Part shown: positions 46,036 through 54,634 of the stretch, piece by piece
How the letters are laid out: the number at the start of each line of letters is the position of its first letter
Position numbering within the stretch: position 1 is the first letter of the stretch
Source: JANMAT01 sp031359995
GTDB taxonomy: Bacteria > Actinomycetota > Acidimicrobiia > Acidimicrobiales > Ilumatobacteraceae
Assembly: GCA_031359995.1 (NCBI GenBank)
Contig: JANMAT010000023.1
Span: 1-55,513, forward strand
Reading direction: 5' to 3'
DNA: 55,513 nt
The notes under the pieces: model-generated
Database searches by the model: none
Seen by the model: only the letters and a program-made list of their open reading frames with translations
Told to the model about the DNA's origin: nothing
Made by a program: the position numbers and the translations under genes

Positions 46036-46045
46036 TGAGGTGCCC

Positions 46046-47254
46046 ATGACCGCCACCGACGACCCCACCGCCACCACCGATCTGTTCGGACTGTTCATGT
46101 CGCCCGCGGTGCGACCCGACCCGTACCCCACGTACGCACGGCTGCTGTCCACCCGTCCCGTGGCCGACGTGAGCCCCGACATCCGCTTCGTGTTCGGCCA
46201 CGACGACTGCCTGGCTCTGCTGCGCGACCGGCGCGTCTCGGTGGACGAGCGCCACTCGAACTTCGATCTGCCTGCGGCCCGCGACGTGGTGCCCACGCTG
46301 ATCCACCTGGACCCGCCCGACCACACCCGCCTGCGGGCGCTGGTGGCCTCGGCGTTCACCCCGCGCCGGGTGGACGCGCTGCGGGCCCGGGCGGTCGAAC
46401 TGGTCGATGCGGCGCTCGGCCGCTTGTCGCCGGGTGACGAGGTCGACCTCATCGCCGAAGTCGCCTACCCGGTGCCGTTGACCATCATCTGCGACCTGCT
46501 CGGCATCGCCGAGGGCGACCGGACGGCCGTGCGTCAGTGGTCGACGTGGATGGCCCGCTCGATCGACCCCTCGGTGCTCCGGTCGGCCGAGCTGAACGCC
46601 CGCATCGAGGTGGCCGAGACCGAGTTCGCCGACTTCATCCACGCCCTGGTGGCCGAGCGTCGGTGCCGGCCCGGTGACGACCTGCTGTCGGAGCTGGTGG
46701 TGGCCTCGGTGGACGGTGACCGGCTCGGCGAGAGCGAGCTGCTCGGGCTGGCCGTGCTGCTGCTGGCCGCCGGCCACGAGACCACCGTGAGCCTGGTGGG
46801 AAACGGCATGCTGGCCCTGCTGCGTCACCCCGACCAGTGGCAGGCCGTGCGCGACGGCGTGGGCGACGAACGCCGCATCGTCGACGAACTGCTGCGTTAC
46901 GACCCGCCCGTGCAGATGACCACGCGCATCGCGCTGGACGACATCGAGCTGCCCACCACGACGATCGCCAAGGGCACCATCGCCGTGCTCATGCTCGGCT
47001 CGGCGAACCACGACGCCGCCGTGTTCGCCGACCCCCACCGCCTCGACGTGCAGGCCGAGCGGGCCACGGGCCACGTGGCGTTCGGGTTCGGCATCCACCA
47101 CTGCCTTGGTGCCGCGCTGGCCCGGGCCGAGGGCGAAGCCGCCATCCCCGCGCTCGTGCGCCGCTTCCCGGGCATGACGCTGCTGGCCGAGCCACCGCTG
47201 CGCCCCACGTTCGTGCTGCGCGGTCGTGATGAACTGCGCGTGCGGCTCGCCTGA
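46046..47254 (+). CDS. Cytochrome P450
   Basis: A 402-residue P450 of bacterial class I. The heme-binding loop is FGFGIHHCLGAALARAE with the cysteine ligand, the I-helix has AGHETTVSL for proton delivery, and the K-helix ExxR is in DELLRYDPP. N-terminus is soluble type. It needs ferredoxin and reductase, not found here. GTGAGGTGCCC precedes the ATG. Substrate unknown; regulation by the divergent TetR is likely. Confidence 0.95.
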   Translation: MTATDDPTATTDLFGLFMSPAVRPDPYPTYARLLSTRPVADVSPDIRFVFGHDDCLALLRDRRVSVDERHSNFDLPAARDVVPTLIHLDPPDHTRLRALVASAFTPRRVDALRARAVELVDAALGRLSPGDEVDLIAEVAYPVPLTIICDLLGIAEGDRTAVRQWSTWMARSIDPSVLRSAELNARIEVAETEFADFIHALVAERRCRPGDDLLSELVVASVDGDRLGESELLGLAVLLLAAGHETTVSLVGNGMLALLRHPDQWQAVRDGVGDERRIVDELLRYDPPVQMTTRIALDDIELPTTTIAKGTIAVLMLGSANHDAAVFADPHRLDVQAERATGHVAFGFGIHHCLGAALARAEGEAAIPALVRRFPGMTLLAEPPLRPTFVLRGRDELRVRLA

Positions 47255-47268
47255 GCCGGCGTCCGGCG

Positions 47269-48759
47269 TCAGCGGAACGCGTCGATGACACCGGCGAAGC
47301 GCTCGACGGCGTCGGCGTCGCGCAGGTCGGGCAGGCTCACGATGGCGGTGCCCACGCCGGCCGCGGCCAGCTCGCGGTAGCGGGCCACCTGATCGGCCAC
47401 CGTGCCGGCGTTGGTGCGGGTGGCCCACCGCTCGGCCGCGGTGCGGCGGGGCCGGGTCTGCTCCACCAGCCCGGCCACCTCGACGGCATCGCGGCCCACG
47501 ATCGTGGTCGACAGCTGGGTGAGCTCCACGCTCGACGGGTCGCGGCCGACGTCGGCGCAATGGCGGTGCAGCGCGGCGAGCTTGCGCCGTACCACCGCGG
47601 CTTCGCCCACGATGTTGCAGGCGTCGGCGTGGCGGGCCACGAGGGCGAGCGTGCGCCGCTCGCCACCTCCGCCCACCATGATCGGCACGCGGGCCTGCAA
47701 CGGGCGGGGATAGCACAGGGCTTCGGGCACCTGCAGCCGCCGCCCCTGGTAGCTCGGCGTGCCCGGCCCCCACAGCAGCGGCAGCAGCTCCAGTGCGTCC
47801 TCCAGCAGGGCGTAGCGCTCGGCCACCGGCGGGAAGGGGATGCCGAGGGCGCGGTGCTCGTCGGCGAACCAACCCAGGCCGAGCCCGCACGTGGCCCGCC
47901 CACCCGACAGCACGTCGAGCGTGGCGACCACCTTGCCGAGGTGACCCACGTGGCGGAAGGTGATCGGCGTCACCATGGTGCCGAGGCGGATCGTGCTGGT
48001 GGCGGCGGCGAGGAAGCCGAGCGTGGTCCAGCTCTCGAGCATGTCGAGCCACGGCGGGCCGAACAGCGGGATCTGGCGCAGGTGGTCCATGAGCCAGAGC
48101 GAGGTGAAGCCGGCTCCCTCGGCGGCGGCAGCGACGGATGCCAGCCGCGGCCCGATCTCGGCCGGACCACCCGGCCATGTGAACACCGGCACCTGCAACC
48201 CGAACCGCAGACTGGTCCGATCGGGCACCGACGTCGCGGTCGCCGCCTCGGCGGCCCGCACGACGTGCCGGGGCGCCGTGCGTACCACCACGGGGGTGAG
48301 CACCTGCTCGAAGCCCTCGTCGCCGAGGCCCGGCTGCTGCTCCACGAAGGCCCGCCGCTGCGCGGTGATGACGTGCTCGGGGACCCGCTTGTCTCGGCGT
48401 CGGTTGCGCTCGCGGCACTCGGCCGCGGGCACGTCGAACGTGACCGCCACGGGCGTCACATCGGTCTTTCGGGCGGCGCGCACCCACGCCTGGCGGCGCT
48501 CGGGTTCCAGTCCGGTGGTGTCCACCACAGTGGTGAGGCGGCGACGCAACCGGTGGGCGACGATCGACTCCAGCAGCGCGAACGCATCGACGCTGGCGGT
48601 CAGATCGTCCTCACCCGCACCCACCACGGCGCGCAGTCGATCGCTCGAAACGACGGCCGGGCCCGGGAAGTGGGCCTCGGCCCACGTGGTCTTGCCGGCC
48701 CCCGAGGGGCCGATGAGCACCACGAGGCATGGTGCCGGAAGTGCGAGCGGATCGTCCAT
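47269..48759 (-). CDS. Fusion of P-loop kinase and LLM-class F420-dependent oxidoreductase
   Basis: A 496-residue two-domain protein. Residues 1-180 are an AAA/polynucleotide-kinase-like ATPase with Walker A GPSGAGKTTWAE and an acidic VSSDRLRAVV, TTVVDTTGLEPERRQ. From about 190, after a short linker (SVPDRTSLRFGLQVPVFTW), a luciferase-like monooxygenase domain follows: GFTSLWLMDHL, MVTPITFRHVGHLGKVVATLD, GLGWFADEHRALGIPF, IMVGGGGERRTL. LLM enzymes often use F420. Why a kinase is attached is unknown. Start ATG 48759. Convergent with P450. Confidence 0.9.
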   Translation of the reverse strand: MDDPLALPAPCLVVLIGPSGAGKTTWAEAHFPGPAVVSSDRLRAVVGAGEDDLTASVDAFALLESIVAHRLRRRLTTVVDTTGLEPERRQAWVRAARKTDVTPVAVTFDVPAAECRERNRRRDKRVPEHVITAQRRAFVEQQPGLGDEGFEQVLTPVVVRTAPRHVVRAAEAATATSVPDRTSLRFGLQVPVFTWPGGPAEIGPRLASVAAAAEGAGFTSLWLMDHLRQIPLFGPPWLDMLESWTTLGFLAAATSTIRLGTMVTPITFRHVGHLGKVVATLDVLSGGRATCGLGLGWFADEHRALGIPFPPVAERYALLEDALELLPLLWGPGTPSYQGRRLQVPEALCYPRPLQARVPIMVGGGGERRTLALVARHADACNIVGEAAVVRRKLAALHRHCADVGRDPSSVELTQLSTTIVGRDAVEVAGLVEQTRPRRTAAERWATRTNAGTVADQVARYRELAAAGVGTAIVSLPDLRDADAVERFAGVIDAFR

Positions 48760-48894
48760 GGACTTAGTCTCCCAGCCGCTTTCGCGTCGCACGGCAGTCG
48801 TCGGGTCTCGGGGAACCCCATTTTTCAGGGGTATCCGCGATTTCCCCGCGCGGATTGGCCACGATGTAGAGCGCAATACCTACGAGGAGGAAGC

Positions 48895-49359
48895 ATGAAC
48901 CGCAAGGAGTTGGTGGCCGCGATCGTGGCTCACACCGGCCAGGAGAAGAAGACGGTGGAGGCCGTGTTGGGCGGCTTCGTCGACGCGACCCTGGCGAGCG
49001 TCGCCAAGGGTGAGGTCGTCACCATCCCCGGCTTCGCCAAGTTCGCCAAGGTGAAGCGGGCGGCCCGCACCGGCCGCAACCCCGCCACCGGCGAGACCAT
49101 CAAGATCAAGGCCTCGGTGAAGGCGCGCATCACGCCGCTCAAGGGCTTCAAGGACGTCGTCGCCGGTACGGCGCCGGCCCCGAAGCTGGGCAAGCCGGCC
49201 GCCGCGCCGGCCCCAACCAAGAAGGCGGCCGCTCCGGCCAAGAAGGCCGCGGTGGCCAAGAAGGCTGCTGCGCCCGCCAAGAAGGCCGCCCCGGCCAAGA
49301 AGGCGGCGGCGCCGGCCAAGAAGGCCGCTCCGGCCAAGAAGGCTGTCGCCAAGAAGTGA
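48895..49359 (+). CDS. hup: HU-family DNA-binding protein with lysine-rich C-terminal tail
   Basis: A 154-residue nucleoid protein. Residues 1-90 are HU (MNRKELVAAIVAHTGQEKKT, TIPGFAKFAKVKRAARTGRNP with the DNA-binding arm). Residues ~100-154 are Ala/Pro/Lys repeats of the PAKKA type, as in mycobacterial HupB, which binds and condenses DNA and can be acetylated. GAGGAGGAAGC is an excellent RBS. The 135-bp upstream gap holds short hairpins; promoter not clear. Confidence 0.95.
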   Translation: MNRKELVAAIVAHTGQEKKTVEAVLGGFVDATLASVAKGEVVTIPGFAKFAKVKRAARTGRNPATGETIKIKASVKARITPLKGFKDVVAGTAPAPKLGKPAAAPAPTKKAAAPAKKAAVAKKAAAPAKKAAPAKKAAAPAKKAAPAKKAVAKK

Positions 49360-49366
49360 TCCCCGC

Positions 49367-49413
49367 ACGGAGCCGCCCCGAGCCGTGAACCTCACGGTCA
49401 AGGGCGGCTCCGT
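49367..49413 (+). terminator. Two-tier stem-loop after the HU gene
   Basis: Outer 12-bp arms ACGGAGCCGCCC (49367-49378) and its complement (49402-49413); inner CCGTGA-ACC-TCACGG (49383-49397). Eight bases after the HU stop. No T-run, but strong. Serves the convergent IlvD-like gene as well. Confidence 0.55.
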
Positions 49414-49498
49414 CGCGTCCGGGCCCGCGTGCTACGACCGCGTCGTGCACGGTGAGGACGAGACGATGCCGTCGAAGGGTGAGCGGTGGCCGCTCCGG

Positions 49499-51214
49499 TC
49501 AGACGACGCAGCCGAAGTGGGCCGACGACACGAGACGCACGTACTTCGACAGCACCGAGCCGGGGCTGACGCGGCCGTCCAGGTCGGGCGGCTGCCAGGC
49601 GGCCATGCGAGCGGCGATCTCGTCGTCGGGCAGGTCGAGGTCGACGGTGCGCGCTCCGGGGTCGATCACGATGGTGTCGCCGTCGCGCACGGCAGCCAGT
49701 GGGCCACCGCGGGCCGCCTCCGGGGAGATGTGCCCGATGAGGATGCCGTGGGACACGCCCGAGAAGCGCCCGTCGGTGATGAGCGCCACGTGCTCGGCCA
49801 GGCCGCGGCCCTGCAGCTGCACGGTGAGCATCACCATCTCGGGCATGCCCGGTGCACCCACCGGGCCGACGTTGCGCACCACGATGACGGTGCCCGGCGT
49901 GATCTCGCCGGCGCGGATGGCCCGCATGGTGTCGGCCTCGGATTCGAACACTCGGGCGGTGCCGCGGAACTCGCCGTGCTCCAGCGTCTTGCCCGACAGC
50001 TTCAGCACGCAGCTCTCCGGCGCCAGGTTCCCGGTGAGGACGGTGATGTGGTTGTTGGGCGCGGCGATGGGGCTCGCAACGGGGAACACGACGTCCTGGT
50101 CGCCGAGCTCCTCGAGCGTGGGCACCGCCTCCAGGTTCTCGGCCAGGGTGCGGCCCGTCACGGTGAGCACGTCGCCGTGGAGCAGGCCGTGGCGCAACAG
50201 CTCCTTCATCACCACGGGCACACCGCCCACGCCGTGCAGCACGGTCATGGCGTAACGGCCGTGCGGCTGCAGGTTGGCCAGCAGGGGGATGCGCTCGCCC
50301 ACGGCCTGGATGCGCTCGATGGGAAGCGGCACGCCGGCGTCGCGGGCGATGGCCATCAGATGCAGGTACACGTTGGTGGAGCCGCCCATGGCGTACACGG
50401 TGGCGATGGCGTTCTCGAAGGCCCGCTCGGTCATGATGTCGCTGGGCCGGATGCCGGCGGCGATGAGGCCGTAGAGCGCGTTCACCGAGGCGCGGGCCTG
50501 GGCGCGCACGTCGTCGTGGATGTCGCTGGTGGCGTCGTAGTCGGCCGGGTGCGAGGCGCCGTGGGGCAGCATCATGCCGATCGATTCGGCCACGGTGCTC
50601 ATGGTGTTGGCGGTGAACATGGCCCCGCACGTGCCGCTGCCCGGCAGCACGTTGCGTTCGAGGGCGGCGAACTCATCGTCGGTGATGGTGCCGGCCTCGT
50701 GGGCGGCGCGGCCCTCGGCGTAGTCCATGATGGTGAGGTTGGGGCCCTTGGCCGCCCAGGGCCCGAAGGAGACCTGGCCGGGCGAGCTGGTGCCGGGGTA
50801 GAGCACGAGCCCGAACGCGTTGGTGCGGGCCAGCGGCATGAGGGCGGCGGCGCCGGTCTTGTCACAGCCCGAGATCACGATCATGGCGTCGCCGTGATGG
50901 GCGCGGTGCCCGATCTCGAAGCAGTCGGCCACCACGTCGCGCGACACCAGGCTGTAGCCGGCGGTGGGCGTGCCCTGGGTGAGAGCATCGGATACGGCCG
51001 GTGCGCCCACCAGCAGGCCCTGGCCGCCGCGCTCGGCGATGAGGTCGACGAGCAGGTCGCCGATGGTGCGCACGCGGTTGTTGCAGCGGTGGGCGTTGGT
51101 GTGGGCGTTGGCGATGGTGACCACCGCGCTGGCCTGGGCGGCGCGGTCGGGGTCGAACCCGGCGGCGCGCACCTCGACGCGCGCCCGCTTCCAGTAGGTG
51201 CTGCTGTCGTCCAT
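49499..51214 (-). CDS. ilvD: IlvD/EDD-family dihydroxy-acid (or sugar-acid) dehydratase
   Basis: A 571-residue Fe-S dehydratase. Cluster cysteines are in HRCNNR, SGCDKT and GTCGAM; the catalytic serine lies in DGRFSG. Standard IlvD has about this length; the substitution of the usual PGxLM by AAALM after SGCDKTG suggests a sugar-acid dehydratase or diverged paralogue is possible. Dehydrates 2,3-dihydroxy acids to 2-oxo acids. AGGGGGCC precedes the ATG. Downstream of nothing in the same direction; the convergent HU terminator lies beyond its stop. Confidence 0.88.
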   Translation of the reverse strand: MDDSSTYWKRARVEVRAAGFDPDRAAQASAVVTIANAHTNAHRCNNRVRTIGDLLVDLIAERGGQGLLVGAPAVSDALTQGTPTAGYSLVSRDVVADCFEIGHRAHHGDAMIVISGCDKTGAAALMPLARTNAFGLVLYPGTSSPGQVSFGPWAAKGPNLTIMDYAEGRAAHEAGTITDDEFAALERNVLPGSGTCGAMFTANTMSTVAESIGMMLPHGASHPADYDATSDIHDDVRAQARASVNALYGLIAAGIRPSDIMTERAFENAIATVYAMGGSTNVYLHLMAIARDAGVPLPIERIQAVGERIPLLANLQPHGRYAMTVLHGVGGVPVVMKELLRHGLLHGDVLTVTGRTLAENLEAVPTLEELGDQDVVFPVASPIAAPNNHITVLTGNLAPESCVLKLSGKTLEHGEFRGTARVFESEADTMRAIRAGEITPGTVIVVRNVGPVGAPGMPEMVMLTVQLQGRGLAEHVALITDGRFSGVSHGILIGHISPEAARGGPLAAVRDGDTIVIDPGARTVDLDLPDDEIAARMAAWQPPDLDGRVSPGSVLSKYVRLVSSAHFGCVV

Positions 51215-51256
51215 CGCTGTGGCCCCCTGCCGCGGTTCGGTCGCTGGAGCTGCAAC

Positions 51257-51394
51257 CTAGTGCGACGGGTCGCGCTGCTCCGGCGGGTGCTCGATGCTGG
51301 CGCGCTGTTCGTCGAGCGTCATCGCCGACAGGTCGACCGAGGCCAGCATCTCGTTGATGGCGCCGAGCTCTGGACTCGGGCTGCTCGCGCTCAT
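51257..51394 (-). CDS. Small ORF coupled to the APH-like gene (possible hydrolase remnant)
   Basis: A 45-residue frame whose ATG overlaps the APH stop (ATGA). Its sequence (MSASSPSPELGAINEMLASV, DLSAMTLDEQRASIEHPPEQ) resembles the N-terminal cap of hormone-sensitive-lipase-like alpha/beta hydrolases, but stops at 51257 before any catalytic part. It is either a decayed hydrolase or a genuine short peptide. Located between APH and IlvD genes. Confidence 0.4.
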   Translation of the reverse strand: MSASSPSPELGAINEMLASVDLSAMTLDEQRASIEHPPEQRDPSH

Positions 51395-52272
51395 CGAACC
51401 GGGAGCACACCGAGGGCGCGCAGCTTGTGCCAGGAGCGCTCGACGATGAGCGGGTAGGTGTGCAGGTAGTAGGGGAGCGCGGCGCACGCCTGGTTGATGG
51501 CGGCGCCCCGGCTGCGGGCCACGGTGGCGGCGTCGACCGCCAGCGCGTCGAGGAAGACGGCGCGGGACCCCGGTGTGAACAACGGCGACCAGATCACCTG
51601 CACGTCCACGGCGGGGTCGCCGGCGCAGGCCGAGCCCCAGTCGACCAGGCCGCGGAGATGGCCGTCCTGCACGAGGCAGTTCCCCTCGAGGTCGGCGTGC
51701 ACCCACACCGGTGGACCGGTGTGGGGCTCGGCCGCCAGCGCGTCGTCCCAGATGGCGGTGGCGGCATCGGCGTCGATGAGATGGCCGGCGTCGGCGATGG
51801 CCCGCCGGGTGGCGGCGTCGTACTCCTGCAGCGGTCGGGCCCGGTTGCTCGCCGGTGGCGCACCGGCGGTGGGGATGGCGCGGAGGTGCCGCACGACGTC
51901 GGCCAGTTCGAGCGCGAAGGTGACGGTGTCGCCGATGGTGTCGGGTCCCGCACCGTGGCCGGGCAGCCAGCGGTGCACCGCCCACCGGAAGGGGTAACCC
52001 TCGCCCGGTTCGCCGACCGCCACCGGTTCGGGCACCCGGATCGGCAGGTGCGGCGCCAACCGCGGAAGCCAGGTCGCCTCGAAGGCGACCTGGGCCTCGG
52101 CCCAGCCGATGCGGGGCAGGCGCACGACGAGATCGTCGCCCAGGCGCCAGATGCCGTTGTCGGTGCCCCAGGGTTCGACGCGCACGATCGGCAGCCCGGT
52201 AAGCCCGGGCATCTGGGTCGCGAGCAGTCTGGTGACGAGCGCGCCGTCGACGTCGACCTCGTCACGATGCAT
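51391..52272 (-). CDS. Aminoglycoside phosphotransferase (APH)-family kinase
   Basis: A 293-residue kinase-like fold protein. Brenner motif: VHADLEGNCLV, where the catalytic Asp follows HA rather than HG, then GLVDWGSACAGDP with the metal-binding Asp. N-terminal lobe has DNGIWRLGDDLVVRLPR. Members phosphorylate aminoglycosides, macrolides or small alcohols; actual substrate unknown. ATG 52272 used; the frame is open further up. Confidence 0.87.
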   Translation of the reverse strand: MHRDEVDVDGALVTRLLATQMPGLTGLPIVRVEPWGTDNGIWRLGDDLVVRLPRIGWAEAQVAFEATWLPRLAPHLPIRVPEPVAVGEPGEGYPFRWAVHRWLPGHGAGPDTIGDTVTFALELADVVRHLRAIPTAGAPPASNRARPLQEYDAATRRAIADAGHLIDADAATAIWDDALAAEPHTGPPVWVHADLEGNCLVQDGHLRGLVDWGSACAGDPAVDVQVIWSPLFTPGSRAVFLDALAVDAATVARSRGAAINQACAALPYYLHTYPLIVERSWHKLRALGVLPVR

Positions 52273-52357
52273 CCGTGTCGGCACCGCCCGAGTGTCGTCG
52301 GCCGAACTTACGCCCGTCGAACGGATTCGCCGCTCCACTCGGCGATCGCGACGCCGT

Positions 52358-52969
52358 CTACTCGTCGACGTTGGCGTAGGTCGGGGCGCCGGCCGTCTCG
52401 TAGGTGAGGTGGAGCGTGCCGCTGGGGTGGGTGGTCGAGTCGGTCAGACGCAGGGCGGTGGGCGCGGCACCGCCGGCGAACAGCTGCTTGCCGGTGCCGA
52501 GGATCAACGGGTGCACCCAGAGGTTCAGCCGGTCGATCAGGCCGAGGCGCAGGAGCGACTGCACCAGGTTCAGGCTGCCGATCACGTGGACCTCGTCGTG
52601 GCGGTCCTTCAGGTCGGCGATGCTCTCGGCGGGATCGCCGATGAGGAGCGACGTGCCGTGCCAGGCGAGCGGCTCGGCCAGGGTGCGGCTCGCCAGGTAC
52701 TTGGGGATGCTGTTGAGCAGGGCGGTGAACGGGATCTCGTCCGACGCGTGCGGCCAGTAGCCGGCGAAGATCTCGTACGTGCGCCGGCCGAGGAGCAGCG
52801 CGCCCATGGTGCTCGCCTGTTCGAACATCACCGCACCCGACTCCGGGTCGGAAACCGGCGCCTGCCACCCGCCGTGCGGGAAGCCGCCATCTCGGTCCTC
52901 GTCGATGCCACCGGGCGCCTGCCCCACCCCGTCGAGGGTCACGAACTCGGTCACGATGAGCTGGCCCAC
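52358..52969 (-). CDS. Dihydrofolate-reductase/RibD C-terminal-like reductase
   Basis: A 203-residue DHFR-fold protein: IVTEFVTLDGVGQAPGG, MGALLLGRRTYEIFAGYWP, EVHVIGSLNLVQSLLRLGLI and LNLWVHPLILGTGKQLF are the usual blocks. NADPH-dependent reduction of a pterin- or pyrimidine-like compound is expected; substrate unknown. GTG at 52969 starts next to the first strand; GGAGCGCACC upstream. Confidence 0.9.
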   Translation of the reverse strand: MGQLIVTEFVTLDGVGQAPGGIDEDRDGGFPHGGWQAPVSDPESGAVMFEQASTMGALLLGRRTYEIFAGYWPHASDEIPFTALLNSIPKYLASRTLAEPLAWHGTSLLIGDPAESIADLKDRHDEVHVIGSLNLVQSLLRLGLIDRLNLWVHPLILGTGKQLFAGGAAPTALRLTDSTTHPSGTLHLTYETAGAPTYANVDE

Positions 52970-53031
52970 GGTGCGCTCCTCTGCCTGATCGTCGGTGCGT
53001 CAGGTGGTGAGACGGCATCGTGGCGGCGAAC

Positions 53032-53463
53032 TCATCGCGGCGTCGCTACCGCCCGGTTCCTCAGGACGGCGAACGCGCTGGTGGACCACCAGGCCCACGC
53101 CACGAGCACGGGCTGGAAGAAGAGGCGGGCGCGTCGGGCGCTGTTGGTGTCCAGACCGAAGGCGCGGTCACCGTCGACGAACTGGCTGATGTTGCCGGGG
53201 AACACGGCGATGAAGAAGAGGCCCGCGGCCAGACCCAGCAGGGCGCGGCGCCGGCGCACCACGATCAACGCGGCGCCGAGCGCGATCTCGACGAGGCCGG
53301 ACAGGATCACGACCACGTTCTTGTCGACGCCGACCCAATCGGGTACCTGGGCCTGGAAGTCGGTGCGGGCGAAGGTGAGGTGGCCGAGCCCGGCGACGAT
53401 CAGCACCCCACCGAGCACGACGCGAGCGATGGAGCGGACACGAGTCGACCGAGCGGTGGTCAT
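53032..53463 (-). CDS. DoxX-like membrane protein
   Basis: A 143-residue protein with four hydrophobic helices (ARVVLGGVLIVAGLGHL, NVVVILSGLVEIALGAALIVV, ALLGLAAGLFFIAVFPGN, FFQPVLVAWAWWSTSAF). Matches the DoxX/DoxD family. Function unknown; often linked to redox balance. ATG 53463 used. 62 bp after it starts the DHFR-like gene in the same direction. Confidence 0.82.
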   Translation of the reverse strand: MTTARSTRVRSIARVVLGGVLIVAGLGHLTFARTDFQAQVPDWVGVDKNVVVILSGLVEIALGAALIVVRRRRALLGLAAGLFFIAVFPGNISQFVDGDRAFGLDTNSARRARLFFQPVLVAWAWWSTSAFAVLRNRAVATPR

Positions 53464-53512
53464 GGGCCGCATCGTAGGGAGCATCCTTGCCTCTGTCGTC
53501 GTTCAGCGCGCC

Positions 53513-54547
53513 TCAGGTCAGTCGTTTGACGGCGTACGTGTCGCCGATGTCGTTCGTCCGGGACGGCTCGTAGCCCCGAGCCCGGTACAGGGGCGCCGGT
53601 GAACCGCGGCCCTCGGCCCACGACACCTCGACGGCGGCGGCCCCACGTTCGCGACACCACTGCTCGAACTGGTCGAGCGCGACAGAGCCGATGCCGCGCC
53701 GCTGGTGCATCCGGTCGATGAGGAACCGCCACAGGAACGGGTCGGGATGGGCGTCGGTCATCTCGGCGGCCATGAGGAAGCCGACGACCTGGCCGTCGGC
53801 CTCGACGGCCCGGAACCACGGCACGAGGCGAGCGCCGTTGCGCACCGGGGGCACCAGGGCGTCGCGGAAGTTGCCGAGCATGGGCGACACGAAACGTTCC
53901 TGGGACTTGTGGGCAACGAGGTCGCCCACCGCCCGCTGGTTGTCGGCGGTCACGGGCACCAGCTCGACCCGCGCCGGCCGGTGCCGGGGACGGTCTCGCC
54001 ACGACTCCCAATCGGCGCGGGTCGCGCCGTACAGCATGTCGTCGGAGCACACGTCGCCGACCCAGAACGACTGGATGGTCAGGCCCTCGAAGACGAGCCC
54101 GCACGCCTCCAGGACCCGGGCCGACGGAAGGTTGTCGGGGTGCAGCGACGCCTGCACCCGGCGCACGCCCAGCTCGGTGAACAGGTAACCGACGATGGCC
54201 TGCGCCGCTTCGGTGGCGTAGCCCCGTCCCCAGTGGTCGGGGTGAAAGGTGTAGCCGAAGGAACCGCAACGACTGCCCCAGCTGAGCCCGACGTACACGT
54301 CGCCGAGGATCACGTCGGGCGCCGCGGCGTCGACGACGGTGACGTTCCAGCCTTCACCGTCGACGGGACCGCCGAGCGCCACCGCGTCGGCGACCGACTG
54401 CTCGGCCCGCTCCCGCGTGTAGGGCATCTCCCAGTCCTGGTAGCGGGCGACCTCGGGGAGGCTGCGACGGGCGTAGGCGGCGTCGGCGTCGCTGAGGCGG
54501 GGCGCCCGCAGGATCAGCCGCTCCGTGCGGATCGGTTCGAAGCCCAC
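53513..54547 (-). CDS. Tandem GNAT acetyltransferase fusion
   Basis: A 344-residue protein with two GNAT domains. The first (residues ~1-180) is RimJ/RimL type: IRTERLILRAPRLSDADAAY, FGYTFHPDHWGRGYATEAAQA (acetyl-CoA binding), ASLHPDNLPSARVLEACGL. The second (~190-344) ends with MHQRRGIGSVALDQFEQWCR as the CoA loop and ALYRARGYEPSR-type PAPLYRARGYEPS. Substrate unknown. GTG at 54547. Divergent from the membrane protein gene. Confidence 0.88.
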   Translation of the reverse strand: MGFEPIRTERLILRAPRLSDADAAYARRSLPEVARYQDWEMPYTRERAEQSVADAVALGGPVDGEGWNVTVVDAAAPDVILGDVYVGLSWGSRCGSFGYTFHPDHWGRGYATEAAQAIVGYLFTELGVRRVQASLHPDNLPSARVLEACGLVFEGLTIQSFWVGDVCSDDMLYGATRADWESWRDRPRHRPARVELVPVTADNQRAVGDLVAHKSQERFVSPMLGNFRDALVPPVRNGARLVPWFRAVEADGQVVGFLMAAEMTDAHPDPFLWRFLIDRMHQRRGIGSVALDQFEQWCRERGAAAVEVSWAEGRGSPAPLYRARGYEPSRTNDIGDTYAVKRLT

Positions 54548-54571
54548 GACCGGCGACCGTAGCCGTGGAGA

Positions 54572-54601
54572 CCGATCCCGAGCCGGTGTTCCCGGGATCG
54601 G
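54572..54601. promoter_or_regulatory. Inverted repeat in the GNAT/membrane-protein gap
   Basis: CCGATCCCG (54572-54580) and CGGGATCGG (54593-54601), perfect 9-bp arms with 12-base spacer, in the 87-bp divergent gap. Possible operator for either gene; no adjacent regulator. Confidence 0.4.
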
Positions 54602-54634
54602 CGACCGTCCGGAACTCGCGTGCCACCATGGAGC

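Noticed and set aside
44018..48487. A 1489-codon minus-strand open frame crossing five genes
   Set aside because: Only its last ~90 codons match a real gene. The rest is arginine/glycine-rich shadow of the P450, TetR and hydratase genes.
48820..48845. GGGGAACCCCATTTTT segment as a terminator upstream of HU
   Set aside because: Stem of four pairs only, and no plus-strand gene ends there; more likely part of the HU promoter region.
49200..49356. Repeat tract in the HU gene as CRISPR or tandem DNA repeat
   Set aside because: It is a coding Lys/Ala/Pro tail with irregular units and no spacers.
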